NCBI RefSeq assembly: GCF_000004075.3
Contig: NC_026658.2
Span: 25,966,075 to 26,030,074, forward strand
Length of the DNA: 64,000 nucleotides
From: Cucumis sativus
Taxonomy: Eukaryota; Streptophyta; Magnoliopsida; Cucurbitales; Cucurbitaceae
Direction: 5' to 3'
Shown: one piece after another, positions 24,260-37,400 of the stretch
Position numbering within the stretch: position 1 is the stretch's first letter
How the letters are laid out: the number at the start of each line of letters is the position of its first letter
Position numbers and translations under genes: made by a program
The notes under the pieces: model-generated
Database searches by the model: none
What the model saw: only the letters and a program-made list of their open reading frames with translations
Told to the model about the DNA's origin: nothing

Positions 24260-25936
24260 TTAAGTTTCAGCTTGCGTCTCCATGTCAAGACTTGCGTTCT
24301 TAGCAATTTTAGCAACTTCATCAATGACACGTAAATCTGGATAATTTCGATGATTTAGAGAATGCAACCATAAGGCCACGGCTCCATCTTTGTGCTCTGT
24401 GGAAGCAATGTGAGAATATATTTGTTTCATTTTGAAATCTTCTGCTGCCTCTTCGTATGCTTTCATGGATACCTCTTCATGAGTGTCTTTCCACTTTTGA
24501 TTATATGATGTGAATAGGCACTCATCTAGGTACAGCCCAACCTCAGGTGCAGTGGGCACATTGATATTTACATCCCTGTGTTTGAATTTTGATTACCAGA
24601 AGTTGGTGAAATCCAATTCTATTCTATTCTATAAACAAATGAAAATCAAATTGAATCAATTCAAATTGTTGTCGAAAATGGAAATTACTTACTTTTGCAA
24701 AGCTTTCTCGATCAATGACTCTGGAGCACAGTTCCTCATGATTGCCACAGCAAGACCCATCATCTTACGGATCTGATGAAGCATGAAACTCTGCCCTACA
24801 ACTTCACATTTCACAAATTCAATGCCTTCAACCACGACGATTGCAGAAGCATCAAACGAAACAATGAATCGACGAGCAGCAGGATCCTCTGCTTTTGTTC
24901 TAGTAGTAAAATTGTGGAAGTTATGAGTTCCCACATAATGTTTCAAAATCCTATTGAACCTAGCCTTCTCCTCCTCGCCGTACTTGAAGCTCCCTGAAGA
25001 TTTCTCTTTCCCATTAACGCTCTCTTTGCTTACAACAATCTCTGAATCACTCCCTAATCCAGACATTTCACTGCTTTCACTTTTTGCAGTACCTTCGCTT
25101 CCAACATTGAGTTCAGTAGCAGTGTTTTCTACTAAAACGCTAGTTTGTTTGTTAGAATCAGAGGTCGTGGCACTGTCCTCCAAAACCCCATTTGCTTGAA
25201 CATCAGAAACTTCAATGGCGTTAACAGTGTTCGACGAAATGTCTGACTCAGTTATCGCAGTTTTTACTTCGAAATTGCGCTTGCCTATCAAGCCTTCGAC
25301 CTTGCGTCCTCGTTCAGAGCACTCTAAGCACTTCACAAGCTCGTTATCAGACCCTAAACTAGCTTTCACACTTTCTCTATCACGATGGCAATTGGGATCG
25401 AGAGCGAAGACAGGGATTAGGTATACATACCTTCTCCGATCGCAGAACTTTTTCGCATTGAATGACGCTGTGACGCGCTTGTACCCGAAAATTCGAATCT
25501 GAGGCGAAAGATTCGAATTGAGACGATCAACAAAACCTGGTGGATCGATGTAAAAGCGACCAGAAACGACCTGACCCACGGCGCTCACGCCCTTATCAGT
25601 GCGAGCCGAGCGGGCCCAATCATAGCGCTTCGAGAGCCCTCGGTCCTGCTCAGGTACGGCTCCGGCGAGATATAAGGCTTCTTCAAGGTCAGCTTCAATG
25701 GTTTTAGCGCCAGGGTTCTTCTGCATCCCTTGGTAACCGACGCCACAGTAGGCAAAAAAAATGGCAACCTTGCGGCGCTTGTACCTTTGTTTCTTGGGCG
25801 CGGCAGAGTTGGAATTAACATCTTCGTCGTCGGATGTGGTGGTTGTAGATGACATTTTGAGCTTCTTCGGTTGGGGTTCTTCGATCAACGGTTGTGGCGG
25901 TGACCTTCTGGTTTCAGTTGGCGGTTCTTCTTCCAT
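24260..25936 (-). CDS. tRNA pseudouridine synthase, TruA/PUS1 family
   Basis: Two exons in coding order: 25936-24693 and 24575-24260; 1560 nt, 519 residues. The enzyme converts uridine to pseudouridine in tRNA. An acidic/Ser-rich N-terminus is followed by a basic nuclear-localisation-like patch (KKQRYKRRK, about 48-56). The first catalytic-fold strand is VAIFFAYCGVGYQGMQ. The active-site motif is ARTDKGVSAVGQ with Asp at about residue 114. FNAKKFCDRRRYVYLIP and YVGTHNFHNFTTR are further family motifs, as is GQSFMLHQIRKMMGLAVAIM. A long Ser/Glu-rich insert (about 190-310) separates the halves, as in eukaryotic PUS1 enzymes. The C-terminal exon (VGLYLDECLFTSYNQKW) completes the fold. The probable Arabidopsis counterparts are At1g76120/At1g20370 (recall), supported by the neighbouring ARID-HMG and AMY2 genes. 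Localisation (nuclear, or nuclear and mitochondrial) is inferred. Confidence 0.9.
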
Positions 25937-28057
25937 TATAGCCAGGTAGGGAAATGGTGTGAAGTAGACATTAGGGTTTTAGAGACCATCCCATCCAACA
26001 GATTTTAGTAACTTCCAACTCAATAATATCCATTTTTCTTTTTAAATAATAATATTTGGGTTTTTTTTTTTTTCATCCTTAAACTTTTGAAATTATATTT
26101 GTAATTTTCTAAATTTTTAAAAAGAATTGTCAAAAATAAAAAAGGAAATTTGTCAAAACTAAATCATTTGACAAGATATTTAAAAATAAAATGTGATAAA
26201 TTTGGTTGGTTTTGTTTGATTTTTCCTATTTTCTATTAAAAAAAAACCAAATTCAGTAAGTATTTGTATTCTGAAAAATAGAAAAATTTAGTAAGTATAT
26301 GAAAAATAAGTGTAGTAAATTTTGGTATGCAGTGTAAATAGTTTTATTTTTTTTTATAAGAAATGATCCATTTTGAAAATATCAATGTTAATCCATAAAA
26401 TTGACATTCTATTAGTTTGGTAGTATAGTCAGTTGTATCTAAAAACACATCACGTTTCATCTAGTTATTAAGATCGTGTCTCGTTTTTTAATGATGAATC
26501 TACTATGATGGTTTAGTACTATGCAACTCATAATTTTAAAACAGACCAGAGTTTAAGGTCCACGAAACAATATTATTTTGGAGTAATTATAAACAAAATT
26601 TGAGAGTGAATGATTCGTAATCACATTTTAAACTTTAGTTTCATTTATCTTTGATACTATGGGGTGACTTATTAGTTAGTCAGGTGGGTTATCTGCTAAA
26701 ATTATTATCATTTGAGTCGGTTTAAACTAACTTATTTTACAATTCTCTTTACTTCATGTATGTATTCGTTAATTACTAAAAAAAAAATTGTGAAAGAGTA
26801 AAGAGACTTATATCTTGTAATTCCCTTTGATCAGTAGCGGATCCATAAATTTTACCTATGGGCATTAGACACTATAAAATAAACACACTAAAAAATGTTA
26901 AAAACATATATAAACGTTTCACTAATGCTCCAATAACATTCACTGCATTTGTAACACTAAGTAATTCCGTCAATTTTTATATGGTTTTTTAAAATATAAA
27001 TATATGAATTTAAAATTTGCATACAAAAATAAAAAATAAAGAATAATATATTTTTCATAGAACATTGTGAGGCAGTAAAAGTTTGAATCATCGATTTTGT
27101 TATATTTTTTAAAAGAATTTATTAAATAATAAAAGAAGAGCTATAAAATAAATTTTGGTTATATACGAAGGTGAACACTTCAAAATTAATATTAAAATAT
27201 AAAAATCTATAATCCAACTGACCGTTGATAAATTCACCCTTGCTTTGATAATAATTGAATAAACAATCAAGCTCGAACCAACACAAATGCATGAAATTTA
27301 ATACATTGCATTATTGTGTTAAAAAGGTAATAGATCGACGTTTTAAAATAGAATCCGATATATAAAATATAGATTTAAACCAATAAATAAAAGGCAATAT
27401 CGTGATTCAATTAGCGTACGTTCAATCGGACGGTCCACTGTTAGTATTCCATGAAACTGACTGTTGCTTAACGCTTAAGCCATTTGCAAAATGGTCAGAG
27501 ACGGAACTCCACATCCCGCACCCCCTCGATTGGTTCTAGCCAAGAATCTCGAGCCCACGCGGCTGCAATTCAATTGCCTCATTGCAAATGGTTCGAACAG
27601 ATAAAATCGTTTCCCTGAACCAGCAGAACCAAGGACGTCGAACCGCGAAGTGATTGCTTCTTGGTAACGTTTTTCATTATTTGCTAAGTAACTTTTATTC
27701 ATCATCGCCTTATGTTCTTGCGATGTTCAAATGCGGAATTCTAATCACATTACTTAGTGAAGCGTTTTGGTTGTTTAGTTATTTTCCCATTAAATATGAA
27801 TACAAGACGAATCATTCTCAAAGCATCTTTCGTTGTAATTGCGTTCTTCTTTTACTCCTTTTGAATTGAGGATTATTGCTAGCTAATCTTATCTCTTTCT
27901 TGAATTTTTCAGCGGTAAATGTCTTCGCGCCAATCTGAAACTGTGATTTCAGCTGATTAATTCGTATTGTCAAGGTTGTGAACGCATCTGCTGCATAGCT
28001 ATTTAGAAGTTGATTTTAGACAATTTTAAGAAGTGTTTATAGATTATCCAGTTTCAA
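25937..28057. other. Spacer and promoter/leader of the alpha-amylase gene
   Basis: 25940-26000 is the synthase promoter. The middle is A+T-rich; 26833-27240 begins with AGCGGATCCATAAATTTTAC, a phrase of a type often seen at the edge of degenerate plant transposons, but no ends or target duplication could be defined. 27476-27660 is distinctly GC-richer and ends at a plausible splice donor (CTTCTTG|GTAACG). It is a likely first non-coding exon of the amylase transcript. Acceptor-like sites at about 27912 (TTTTTCAG) and 28243 (GGTTGTAG) suggest a multi-exon leader. Confidence 0.4.
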
Positions 28058-28222
28058 ATGGAGGAAACGATTCTCAAAATGAATTGTCCACACCACGTCA
28101 CTAAGAATTCTGTTATAATTCTAGCTCGTTTTCTTATTGTCTTTTCCGTTGTTGGAGTGGCCATCTGGATAACGAAGTTAAGACCACACAAGATGATTGA
28201 GGTTACACTTTGCAGATTGTGA
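28058..28222 (+). other. Upstream ORF in the AMY2 leader, 54 codons, hydrophobic
   Basis: An ATG at 28058 opens 54 codons up to TGA at 28220-28222. The predicted peptide starts MEETILKMNCPHHV and has one hydrophobic stretch (SVIILARFLIVFSVVGVAIW). It lies 83 bp before the amylase ATG, but may be interrupted or removed if the intron ending at 28243 is spliced. No known match; may be chance. Confidence 0.25.
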
Positions 28223-28304
28223 TGCTTTTTCATTTTGGTTGTAGGACTAGGACGTCCCTATATTCTGCAACCAAGACGGTTTTCACAAGTTTCTCCCAAG
28301 TATT

Positions 28305-31300
28305 ATGGGTGACCATGATAATGTATGCTTCTTGTTTAATTTGGCAATTGTTTCCTTGATGAGTTTTCTGCATCAGTGTGATATGCTTTTAGTTATAAAT
28401 TTGTTGGAAATTAGAATATACATTATGATATACAAATTACTTATTTATGTTGGAATTCAGGTTTTTGATGAAAGCTACGAAAAGACTGATACTGGTATGG
28501 TTTTTTCTTTGTTTTGACATTAAATTTCACATCATCGTATGCTCACGTCAAACTAGTGTTTGTGAAAAGATCATACCTCTCTTGGAAGTGATTTGAAAAG
28601 AAATGTGAAAAGATCGTATGCTTAAAATTTGACTCAAGGATAAGAAATTTGAAAAGAAATAGATGCTTCTTAGGTGTGAGTACGTTGCAATATTTGCTTT
28701 TAATTTACATAAAATTTGTGGTTTATGAAAAGGATTGATACACGTGGCCTTGAAATCAGAGCTGGTTTTTTGCTATGTAAATTTTCGTTTGTTTGAAATT
28801 ATCTTATCATTTTAATAATTTCAGTATTTCTTTATGGTCACCTGTAGGGGCAGTGATACGCAATGGAAGAGAAATCCTTTTCCAGGTAGATGTTACAATT
28901 TCAGCTTTCTGATTTTTCTCTAGAGCAGAGGTCAGCAGGAAGGAAAATATTATGTTGCTCTTAATTGAATTGAAGTCTCGGAAACAAAAAAAGAAAAAAT
29001 GTTTGCCGTTTGAAATCCATGCTCGATGTTGTTGATTCTTTTAATGTTAATCGGTTAGATCAAATCTCCAGGTCATGTTAAACTTATGAGAGAAATTTTG
29101 CACCTATAATTTCCATTGTAATCACAGGCATTCAGCTGGGAATCTCATAAATATGATTGGTGGGAAAATCTAGAGAGTAAAGTTCATGATATCGCAAAAA
29201 GTGGATTTACCTCTGCATGGTTGCCTCCTCCAACTCATTCCATTGCTCCTCAAGGTCAAAGGAACAAATTCATTTGAATTTTTATGTTCCTTTCACGTAT
29301 ATGCGTGCATAACTCTTGATATTTTCTTTACAATTTCAGGTTACCTCCCTCAGAACCTTTACTCCCTAAACTCTTCATATGGTTCTGAGGACATGCTGAA
29401 AACTTTACTTCTCAAAATGAAGCAGTGCAAGGTTAGAGCAATTGCTGACATAGTCATCAATCATCGTGTTGGGACTGTTGTAGGACATGGAGGAATGCAT
29501 AATCGCTTTGACGGAATACTATTACCATGGAACGAGTATGCTGTTACCTCGTGTTCTGGTGGCCTGGTATTTTTCTGTTACAAATTCCAAGTGTGCTCAT
29601 AATTATAAGAAAACCTTTGGTCTTTAGTCTGTGGTATCTGTTCTAGGGCAATCGTAGCACTGGTGACAACTTCCATGGGGTTCCAAACATTGATCATACC
29701 CAACCTTTTGTCCGTAGAGATATCATAGCATGGCTGAAGTGGCTACGCAGTAGTGTTGGATTTCAGGATTTTCGTTTTGATTTTGCAAGGGGGTAATATT
29801 GTCCTTCTCTGTTTGTGTGTGTGTGTATTTATATTGTGGGGTGGCTGGGGCGTTACAGAGGTTCAAGGATATATTGTTCTGAAGATGACAAGATCCCTCC
29901 TCCTGTTTCAAAGTTTCACTGTATCATCTTCTCTACATTCGGCTTGTCTTTCCTTTTAAGGAGTTCTTCAATGGATTATAACATACATTTGCCGTTTGTT
30001 TTTATTTTTTATGTTTTAACTCAGTTTTTCTGCAAAATTCGTGAAAGAATATATTGAAGCGGGAAAGCCAATGCTTTCTATTGGGGAATATTGGGATTCT
30101 TGTAATTATAATGGTCATGACTTGGACTATAATCAAGGTAACATGATAATGCATTATGTTGATAAATTGAAATCATGTTTTCAAGTTTCTGGATTTTTAG
30201 TTTTTCTTAATGGTTTTGTCCGTGAATAATATCCTATGTTCGTCCTATCAATTCATGTGTTCCATATTGATGATTACAACTCTAAATTCAGATGGACATA
30301 GACAGCGGATAATAAATTGGATTGATGGCACAGGACAACTTTCAGCTGCTTTTGATTTTACAACTAAGGGAGTCCTTCAGGTATTGGTGTTGCGTGAGGC
30401 CATTGCTAACTCCCTTCCCTCCTCAAAATTGTAATACTACGGACCTCAAATCTTAATTACTTAGAATAGAAAGGATGAAGTGACAGCCATGTCATGGTTT
30501 TTTTTCCCTCTAGATCAGTGGATCTACAATGTTTGACTTTTCACAACTCTTCTATTTGCTTTTTTCTCCTTCTTTATTGAGTGATGCTTGGGTTTCGTTA
30601 ATATTTGCTCTTGCTAGTACATTGCTTGACTAACATGCATTTGTTTCCTTGTTTGCTTCGTAATAAACATAATATAATTAATTTTGCTTGTAGGAAGCTG
30701 TTAGAAGACAATTATGGCGTCTGCGTGACTGTCAAGGAAAGCCACCAGGTGTGATGGGATGGTGGCCTTCAAGGGCCGTGACATTCTTAGATAATCATGA
30801 TACCGGTTCAACGCAGGTACCACTTCTTCAAATCTGTTTGTGAAATTATTGGTTGACAAATTTCAACATTTGTTTTCATTGCTCGTTGTGCATGTGCGTT
30901 ATAAAATTGTCTCAACTTGACCACGTATCCATGTCCTTTTATTTGGATTAATATTTGAGAACACGTGTTTGGAAGTCATGCCTTGTATTGAGGATTGAGT
31001 GTGATCAAACCATACATGAAAATGTCATAGGAAGCAAGCAGAAAAGTAGTATCGATGCATACCTGAATGAAGTTGTAATGTCTGGTTGTTCTACACAGCT
31101 TCTATATGACCAAATATGGTGCCATTCAGAACAGCTACTGGACTCTGTTCCATTTGCCTGTGTTGCTATTATCTTTTGTAAGATGCGTATGTGTTTTTTG
31201 CAACATGTAACTGAGATTTATTGGCCAACCTTTCTTTTATATAGGTTTGTTCAAATTGAAGTAATTCAAACGTAAATAGTTCTAGGCTTCTAGCAATCCA

Positions 31301-32496
31301 ACTCTGCATCTTAATAAGTAGATATCTTTAGATTATTATTTGGAAACTCTTAATTAATTTTTTTTCCTAGGTTGAAATCAAACATCAGGTGTGCTTTCAA
31401 GTATAGATATTGACTTATGCAGATCATGACAGTTAATGCAACTCGACCTGCTTGGCAAATGAACTATATAATTCTTCATATGTATTTTCTTGAAAACATT
31501 TATATAAGCTGAAATTGTACCATTAGAATGTTGGTGACTCCACTAACCTCAGCATACCATTGTTCTTGCAGGCCCATTGGCCCTTTCCTGCCAACCATAT
31601 CATGGAGGTATACAAGTGTGGCATATCATTCCATTTGCAATCTCTTTATTGCTTATAGTCTTATTCTTGCTGTGCTGTGGCTTCTTCGTGGTTTTTTGAA
31701 GCTCTCAATTGTTTGGTCCAATTACTCATTGTGTAAAATCTAATTACCCCCCATCAGGTGGTCCTCATTGTTCGCTGTGTGTTTTGAAAGCTTTCAATTG
31801 TTTGTTTCAATTGATCCTATGTACTACTCTCTGTCTACATTTGAAGTTCGTTTCCTACTTTTAGCTGCAAATTCTATGGCTATAACTGTTCAGTATGCAT
31901 TTAAAAAAAATACTGTTGAGCACACTAAGCGGTCAATCTTTGATGTTTCTGGGTGAATTTCATCGAAAGAACTTCATAATTATTTTCTAGCCTTACAATT
32001 GTTACTGCAACTACTTTTATGCTTGGCCTAGAGTCTTCACTTACCTTCCAGTAAAAAAAAATTCCATCATGCATCTATTTTCTGATTCCTGGAGCTTTGG
32101 TTATTCCCTGCAGGGCTATGCATATATTCTCACGCACCCAGGGATACCAACAGTATTTTATGACCACTTATACGAATGGGGTGACTCAGTGCACGACGAG
32201 ATAGTAAGATTAGTATGTTGCATAGTCAATAATGCTTCGATAGAGTTTGTTATCTTCTATTCAAGCAAACTTCTCATAGTACTTAAATTTTATTTTTCTT
32301 GCAGATAGACATTCGAAAACATCAAGACATCAACAGTCGGTCATCTGTGAAGATCCTCGAGGCACGATCAGATCTTTATTCTGCAATAATTGGGGAGAAA
32401 TTGTGCATGAAGATCGGAGATGGTTCTTGGTGTCCTTCTGGTACGGAATGGACTCTTGCAACCTCTGGCTGGAGATATGCAGTGTGGCAGAAATAA
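28305..32496 (+). CDS. AMY2: Alpha-amylase, cytosolic AMY2 type
   Basis: Twelve exons: 28305-28322, 28461-28494, 28848-28885, 29128-29254, 29340-29566, 29647-29792, 30025-30137, 30292-30380, 30694-30816, 31572-31607, 32114-32212, 32305-32496. The total is 1242 nt, 413 residues, equal to Arabidopsis AMY2 (At1g76130) as recalled. The enzyme is a GH13 endo-alpha-1,4-glucanase acting on starch or maltodextrin. Catalytic residues are visible: nucleophile Asp193 in FRFDFARG, acid/base Glu218 in SIGEYWD, and Asp300 in FLDNHDTG. The first conserved GH13 region is [10 protein letters not shown]. No signal or transit peptide precedes the VFDES start, so the product should be cytosolic. The first coding exon is only six codons and exon 10 only twelve. 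The exon 11 donor could be 32204 or 32213; I chose 32213 (TTA|GTATGT) because it restores the expected EIVRLIDIR. Confidence 0.93.
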
Positions 32497-34320
32497 GGTT
32501 TGGAAAATTTACCTGCCTTCCCCAACCTTATATGCTTCTTTTTGTGCCATCTGGGACTACCTGTGTAAACTATAAATTTTCATAACAAGTTGGCTACTCA
32601 AAGTATAGTATCATAAATAAAATCACTGTGGATGAAATGTATTTTTACATAGTCTAGATTAAATCACATCGCTTATATTATTGTCTTCTGTGTAATTCTA
32701 AATACACTGTATGGTTAAGTCTGTTAATAGAAATGATTGTTCTCTTCAAGCAAACTAACCTTCCCCATTTGGAGCTTTGAGTGCTATATAATATATATGG
32801 TGGAGTGCCTCTCGAACAAAGTTTGATGTACTTGGATAGTTGGAACTTGGTAGATAGTTATTCATAATTTGAATTATGTAGATACGTAGTATGTTTTAAT
32901 TTATAAACTAAATATAAACTAAATACAAAGTTTGATGTACTTGGAGTGTTTACTTCTTGGAGTACAGTGATTTATAAACTTAGAATTGGAATATAATGAA
33001 AAGGAGGCGCTTTGAAGTCCTCTACGAGATTGGGATGGTTTGTGGAATTGAGCTATGAAGAAATTTGAGGAGTTACACGTCCTTAGGAAGGCTGTCTTAT
33101 TCTTGTTCGGGAACTATAATCCGAATTTTTTTTCTTTATTGTCTAAACTAAATATAGTCGAATCATATTAAAATATTTTGTTTGTAAAAAAATTGTCCTA
33201 AATTACAAACATGTAAGTAGTATTTGAAACTTTTATTGAGTACAATATAATCTCTATGGGCCATTCTATCACAAATTTTGAAATGAAGTAGAATACCTCT
33301 CTGCCCAGTCCTTATTAGGGTTCATTTCTTATCACATGTAGGCCTTCCCTTCATCAAGTTTCTATTCACTACGCCTACTGATGTCTTTATGTGGGCGTAA
33401 GATTGAGCAATCATTGATTCTTTGGATAAATCTTAAGGCATGGAGGAAGACTAAAGTTAATATGAATGTGCGAAGCTGTGCATAGGGGATCCACTGTATT
33501 AGAACTTTAAATTAAATTTGGTATGTAGATTGATTGGAAAAGTAGGGAGAGAGTTTAGGGATAGCAAACTGAAAAATCAAACATGGACATGGTTTGATCG
33601 GCTCAGTTTTATTTAGTAGGTCGATTCGATTCAATTTCAGTTTGTTGGATAGTTGGTTATGATATATCTGATATTCCAAAAGGTTAGTCTCGGTATCGGA
33701 CTAAATGGAGTCGAACTAATCTGTTTGTTCTCTTAATTCTTAAAGTGTGTGCCACATAGCAGAAGTGTAGGGAAGAGACGACAAAGCATCGCCATCACAA
33801 TACCACGGTCAATCCCCTCATCATTTTTGCTTTGAAACTCCAAAAGATACACAGAACAACGCAACCCTTCCACGGCTTCCCTTAATCTTGACCTTCATCC
33901 CGTATATTGTATGTATTAGTTGGGCCATTATCATGTTTATCAACAGCGAGTCTCTATAATTTCTTATGTAACCTTATCCTGTGTGGACACTACCTTGTCC
34001 CAGTCCTCAAACTCGGACAACTTTGTTTTACCTGTCACTTGATTATTCGATATAGGCTGATTAATTTATTCACAAGGGGTACTAATTAATCACAGTAGCT
34101 AGCTAGTTTGCTTTTATAAAATTGACTAGTAAATATTCATGATTCATCTACTAGCATCAGCACTAGCACTTTCTATATATCTATTGGAAATTATGAATTT
34201 TTTATTATTCAGAAACACATTCAAACTACTGTCTGAAGCAGCAGTAAATCTGGCATTCATGTGACAGAATATTATCTACCAGTAACATGGCTGATTGCAG
34301 CAAAATGAGTCTAAACTTTT

Positions 34321-34474
34321 TTATACCAAGCATTCATTCTTTTGTTCTCTAACTGCCTTTTCAGATTCTCTTCGTGCAGGATTATAAAGTAGATTTTTCT
34401 TGAGGCTCCAAATGCAGCAGCCAGCGATGAACTCTTTCTCTCTGACGTCCACCGCCGGAGCATAATTGGGGATT
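34321..34474 (-). pseudogene. Unidentified exon-like segment, possible gene remnant
   Basis: On minus, an acceptor-like CTTTACCTTAG precedes an open frame reading IPNYAPAVDVREKEFIAG, then CCIWSLKKNLLYNPARRE, ending with KNECLV and a stop (TAA at 34321-34323). Composition is protein-like and GC-richer than its surroundings. About 150 bases upstream on the same strand, at 34590-34690, another frame reads ALGGYWMGFPYCFQ before a stop. I do not recognise the protein. It may be a terminal exon of a small gene or a decayed copy. No upstream start could be tied to it. Confidence 0.25.
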
Positions 34475-37400
34475 CTAAGGTAAAGTTAAAAAATAAAAAA
34501 ATTAAAGAACTTATAACTGTTGATTTTTTTATTATTTTAATTATTGTCGTTGAGACATTTTCATTACGGCAGATATCCACTTTTTAACCACAACGGCTCG
34601 CAATCATTGAAAACAGTATGGGAATCCCATCCAGTATCCACCGAGAGCTGTGCAGTAAACAAAAGTGTAAGGCCCACTTGAACAATAACAAAATGTTGTT
34701 GGTTTTTACTGCTTGCTTGCTGCCTGATTCTTTGAATGAAATTCAACTTTGTGGTTTGGTCAACCATCCTGAATTTTAGTTAAGAAAGAGAAAGAAAATT
34801 AGATGCTTATAAGCATGCGTAAGTGAAGTTTTCTAGTGGTCGTCCCTACAAACAAAATGCCATATACACGTTTCCCCAAGGAACATGGAAGTTGTTGGAA
34901 TTTTTGCACCCCAGCCCTAGCAACGAACCACATGATCAAAGTCCTTTCCAAGATTCAAGTAAAGATCACATGAATGTTTTCCCTATCAACATTAGACTAA
35001 GTGAAGGATAGTGGGTCATTTTAGAATTTTTGACTCATGTCGGTTTCTACTATTTATAAGAATTTTTTTAGTACCATTGGAGTATCATTGCTTTCTTTCG
35101 TTTATACTATAAGTTTGCTTTTCTAAATATTTGTGGACTCTACTTTAAGGTCACCAAATTTCGTCCTATTTTAAAAGCATAGTATAGAAAATTTTCCAAC
35201 TATCTAGAATTCAAATTCCAGGGTTATGGTCTAAGAAGATTGTCTAAGCCATAGGGTTTAGGAAGCTTTTTGCCTTTGGAGTGTAAGTTTGAAAAACTAT
35301 GTGAGAAAGTAAAAGTGGGTTTGTGCACGGTTGAATCTCGTTAGCTTGCTCATCAAACCCTAAACTTGACGAATCCAAAACCAAACATAAATTTGAGATA
35401 TTAAAGCGACATCTACATAATTCAAACACCCAAATAGTGTTCAAAACTTTACCCTTCCATGATTATGAGTTTAGAAGCTTCAATTTATGTTGAATAGGTA
35501 GAAAAATATATGTTATAAAATGTTAAGTTCGAATGGTTTTTGGGATAAATAAATTCTAAACAAAATCACATGCTAAGATCGTGTGTTAAAGACTCAAGAA
35601 TAAATTTTTCAATGGTTGAAAACGTTTCTCTTTCAATGTTAAAGCCCAAAACTAAAATGGAAAGCATGTCAATTGTCAAACATGAAAGTACATTCTTCTT
35701 CAAGAAAAAAAATGTTGAAAGTAATTTGTTGTTCATCATGTTTTTTATTCTCAAATTGCCTTTTTTTCTTTTTTCAAGTTTAATAAGTCGAAATCAAACG
35801 TTTATTTAAAATATTAATCGGTGATCTTACGTGAAAATATGCTTGAACTAGTTCTTTCATGCCCATTTGATGTTATTTGGTTTCTTATAAAAGAAAAGCG
35901 TGTTTATTTTTCTTTTTGCTTCGTTTTCAAAAGAATCATAGGCTTATTTAAACGTGAGTATTTGATCTAGTCTATGTATCTCGAATGTGAAAAGACTTAT
36001 CATAACATGAATTTCTAGATAACTAGGTAACTATGATAGATTCAACTTACAATCTCTTAACTATTAGACAAAATGGACCAATCCATAAAGTTTAAAAAAT
36101 CATCGATTTAATCTTTAATTATCAAAAAGTGGTTCATAAGCTCAGTACTGTTATTATTGTTTTAAAGACAATTATCAGTAGAATTCTAAATTAGTTTTGT
36201 TGTTAACCCACTTGCATAATCTCCAATTTTTAGGCTAAATGTCTCATGTGTTTCTTCTTCAAATCTTGTGAGTTTTATCTTAACGTTCAAAGTCTAGCAA
36301 TCATTTGGTCTATAAAGAACATAATAATGCTTACATCCATCACCAATGATGCTTAACAAATTTCTTAATCCTTGCAAGCCTCGACGAATAGTTAATTCAC
36401 CATCTGGCTGAGAAAAATCATTAGTTAGCCTTAATTTTTTTAAAAAAAGTTGAAAATAAATAATAATTTGTGGAATATTATCACTTTAGTTAGCCTCCAA
36501 CAACAATCGACTTAGAAAAAGCATAGAGTTTTATTATATATTTATATAGTTGAAAATTATTTTTTATATATATACGATTATTTAAATATTCTTGATTTTC
36601 GTTTTTTGAAAAGTAGATATTATTTTTTAAAAAATAGTTGATTGTATGCATTCTAATTAAACTTTAGCTCCAATGAATATATAAATCAATTATTAAAAGC
36701 AACTCTACATGATTGGAGTCGGATGATATAGACGCTAATATCCCCACCTTATTTATAAAAAGGTGATATGAAATTATGACAATGTATGTTATGTCTTTTT
36801 GGCATTAAACTTTAAGAAAATCAATCACCAATTTTCGACTATGATTCTATATAGTTTATTAATTTGGTAATGGGATTTAAATGTGGCATGATTAGTAGTT
36901 TGTCTAGCTATCCATCATGGTGAATTAGTTCTATTTTATTTTCAGGATGGTGTCATGTTAGCACTTTATTATTAATGTCAATATTTAACAACAAATTGAA
37001 GGAACGATTTATCAGAACTTTTTTATATTACTAAGGTATAAAGTTCATTCAGGAATGTTTACAACAAATTGTTTCAATGAAAAAGAAATGGCATATTAAT
37101 ACATTTAATTTTATTTCATAGTTCTCGACTTCTTTTTCTCCTTTTTCTAAGAAGCAAAAAGCATCTCAATGTATAAAAATAATTGCAATTTTATTTACAT
37201 AACTTCCTTCATGTTATTATGAATGACATGTTTTACGTGATCTAGTGAAAAGTAGTTTTAAAAGTGTGTGTGAGAGTATAGGCTAAGAAGCACGAACACT
37301 TTAGTTTGGATAATGTGTTTGAGTCCAACATGTATCTGCTATCAGTTTAACATCTATTGGACATTTTTAATGCAACAAAACACTCTATAGAATACATCAA

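Noticed and set aside
24954-25502. Two plus-strand frames of 81 and 95 codons
   Set aside because: Antisense to the long first exon of the pseudouridine synthase.
26833-27240. Possible transposon remnant beginning AGCGGATCCATAAATTTT
   Set aside because: The phrase is suggestive, but no inverted ends, target duplication or coding remnant could be defined.
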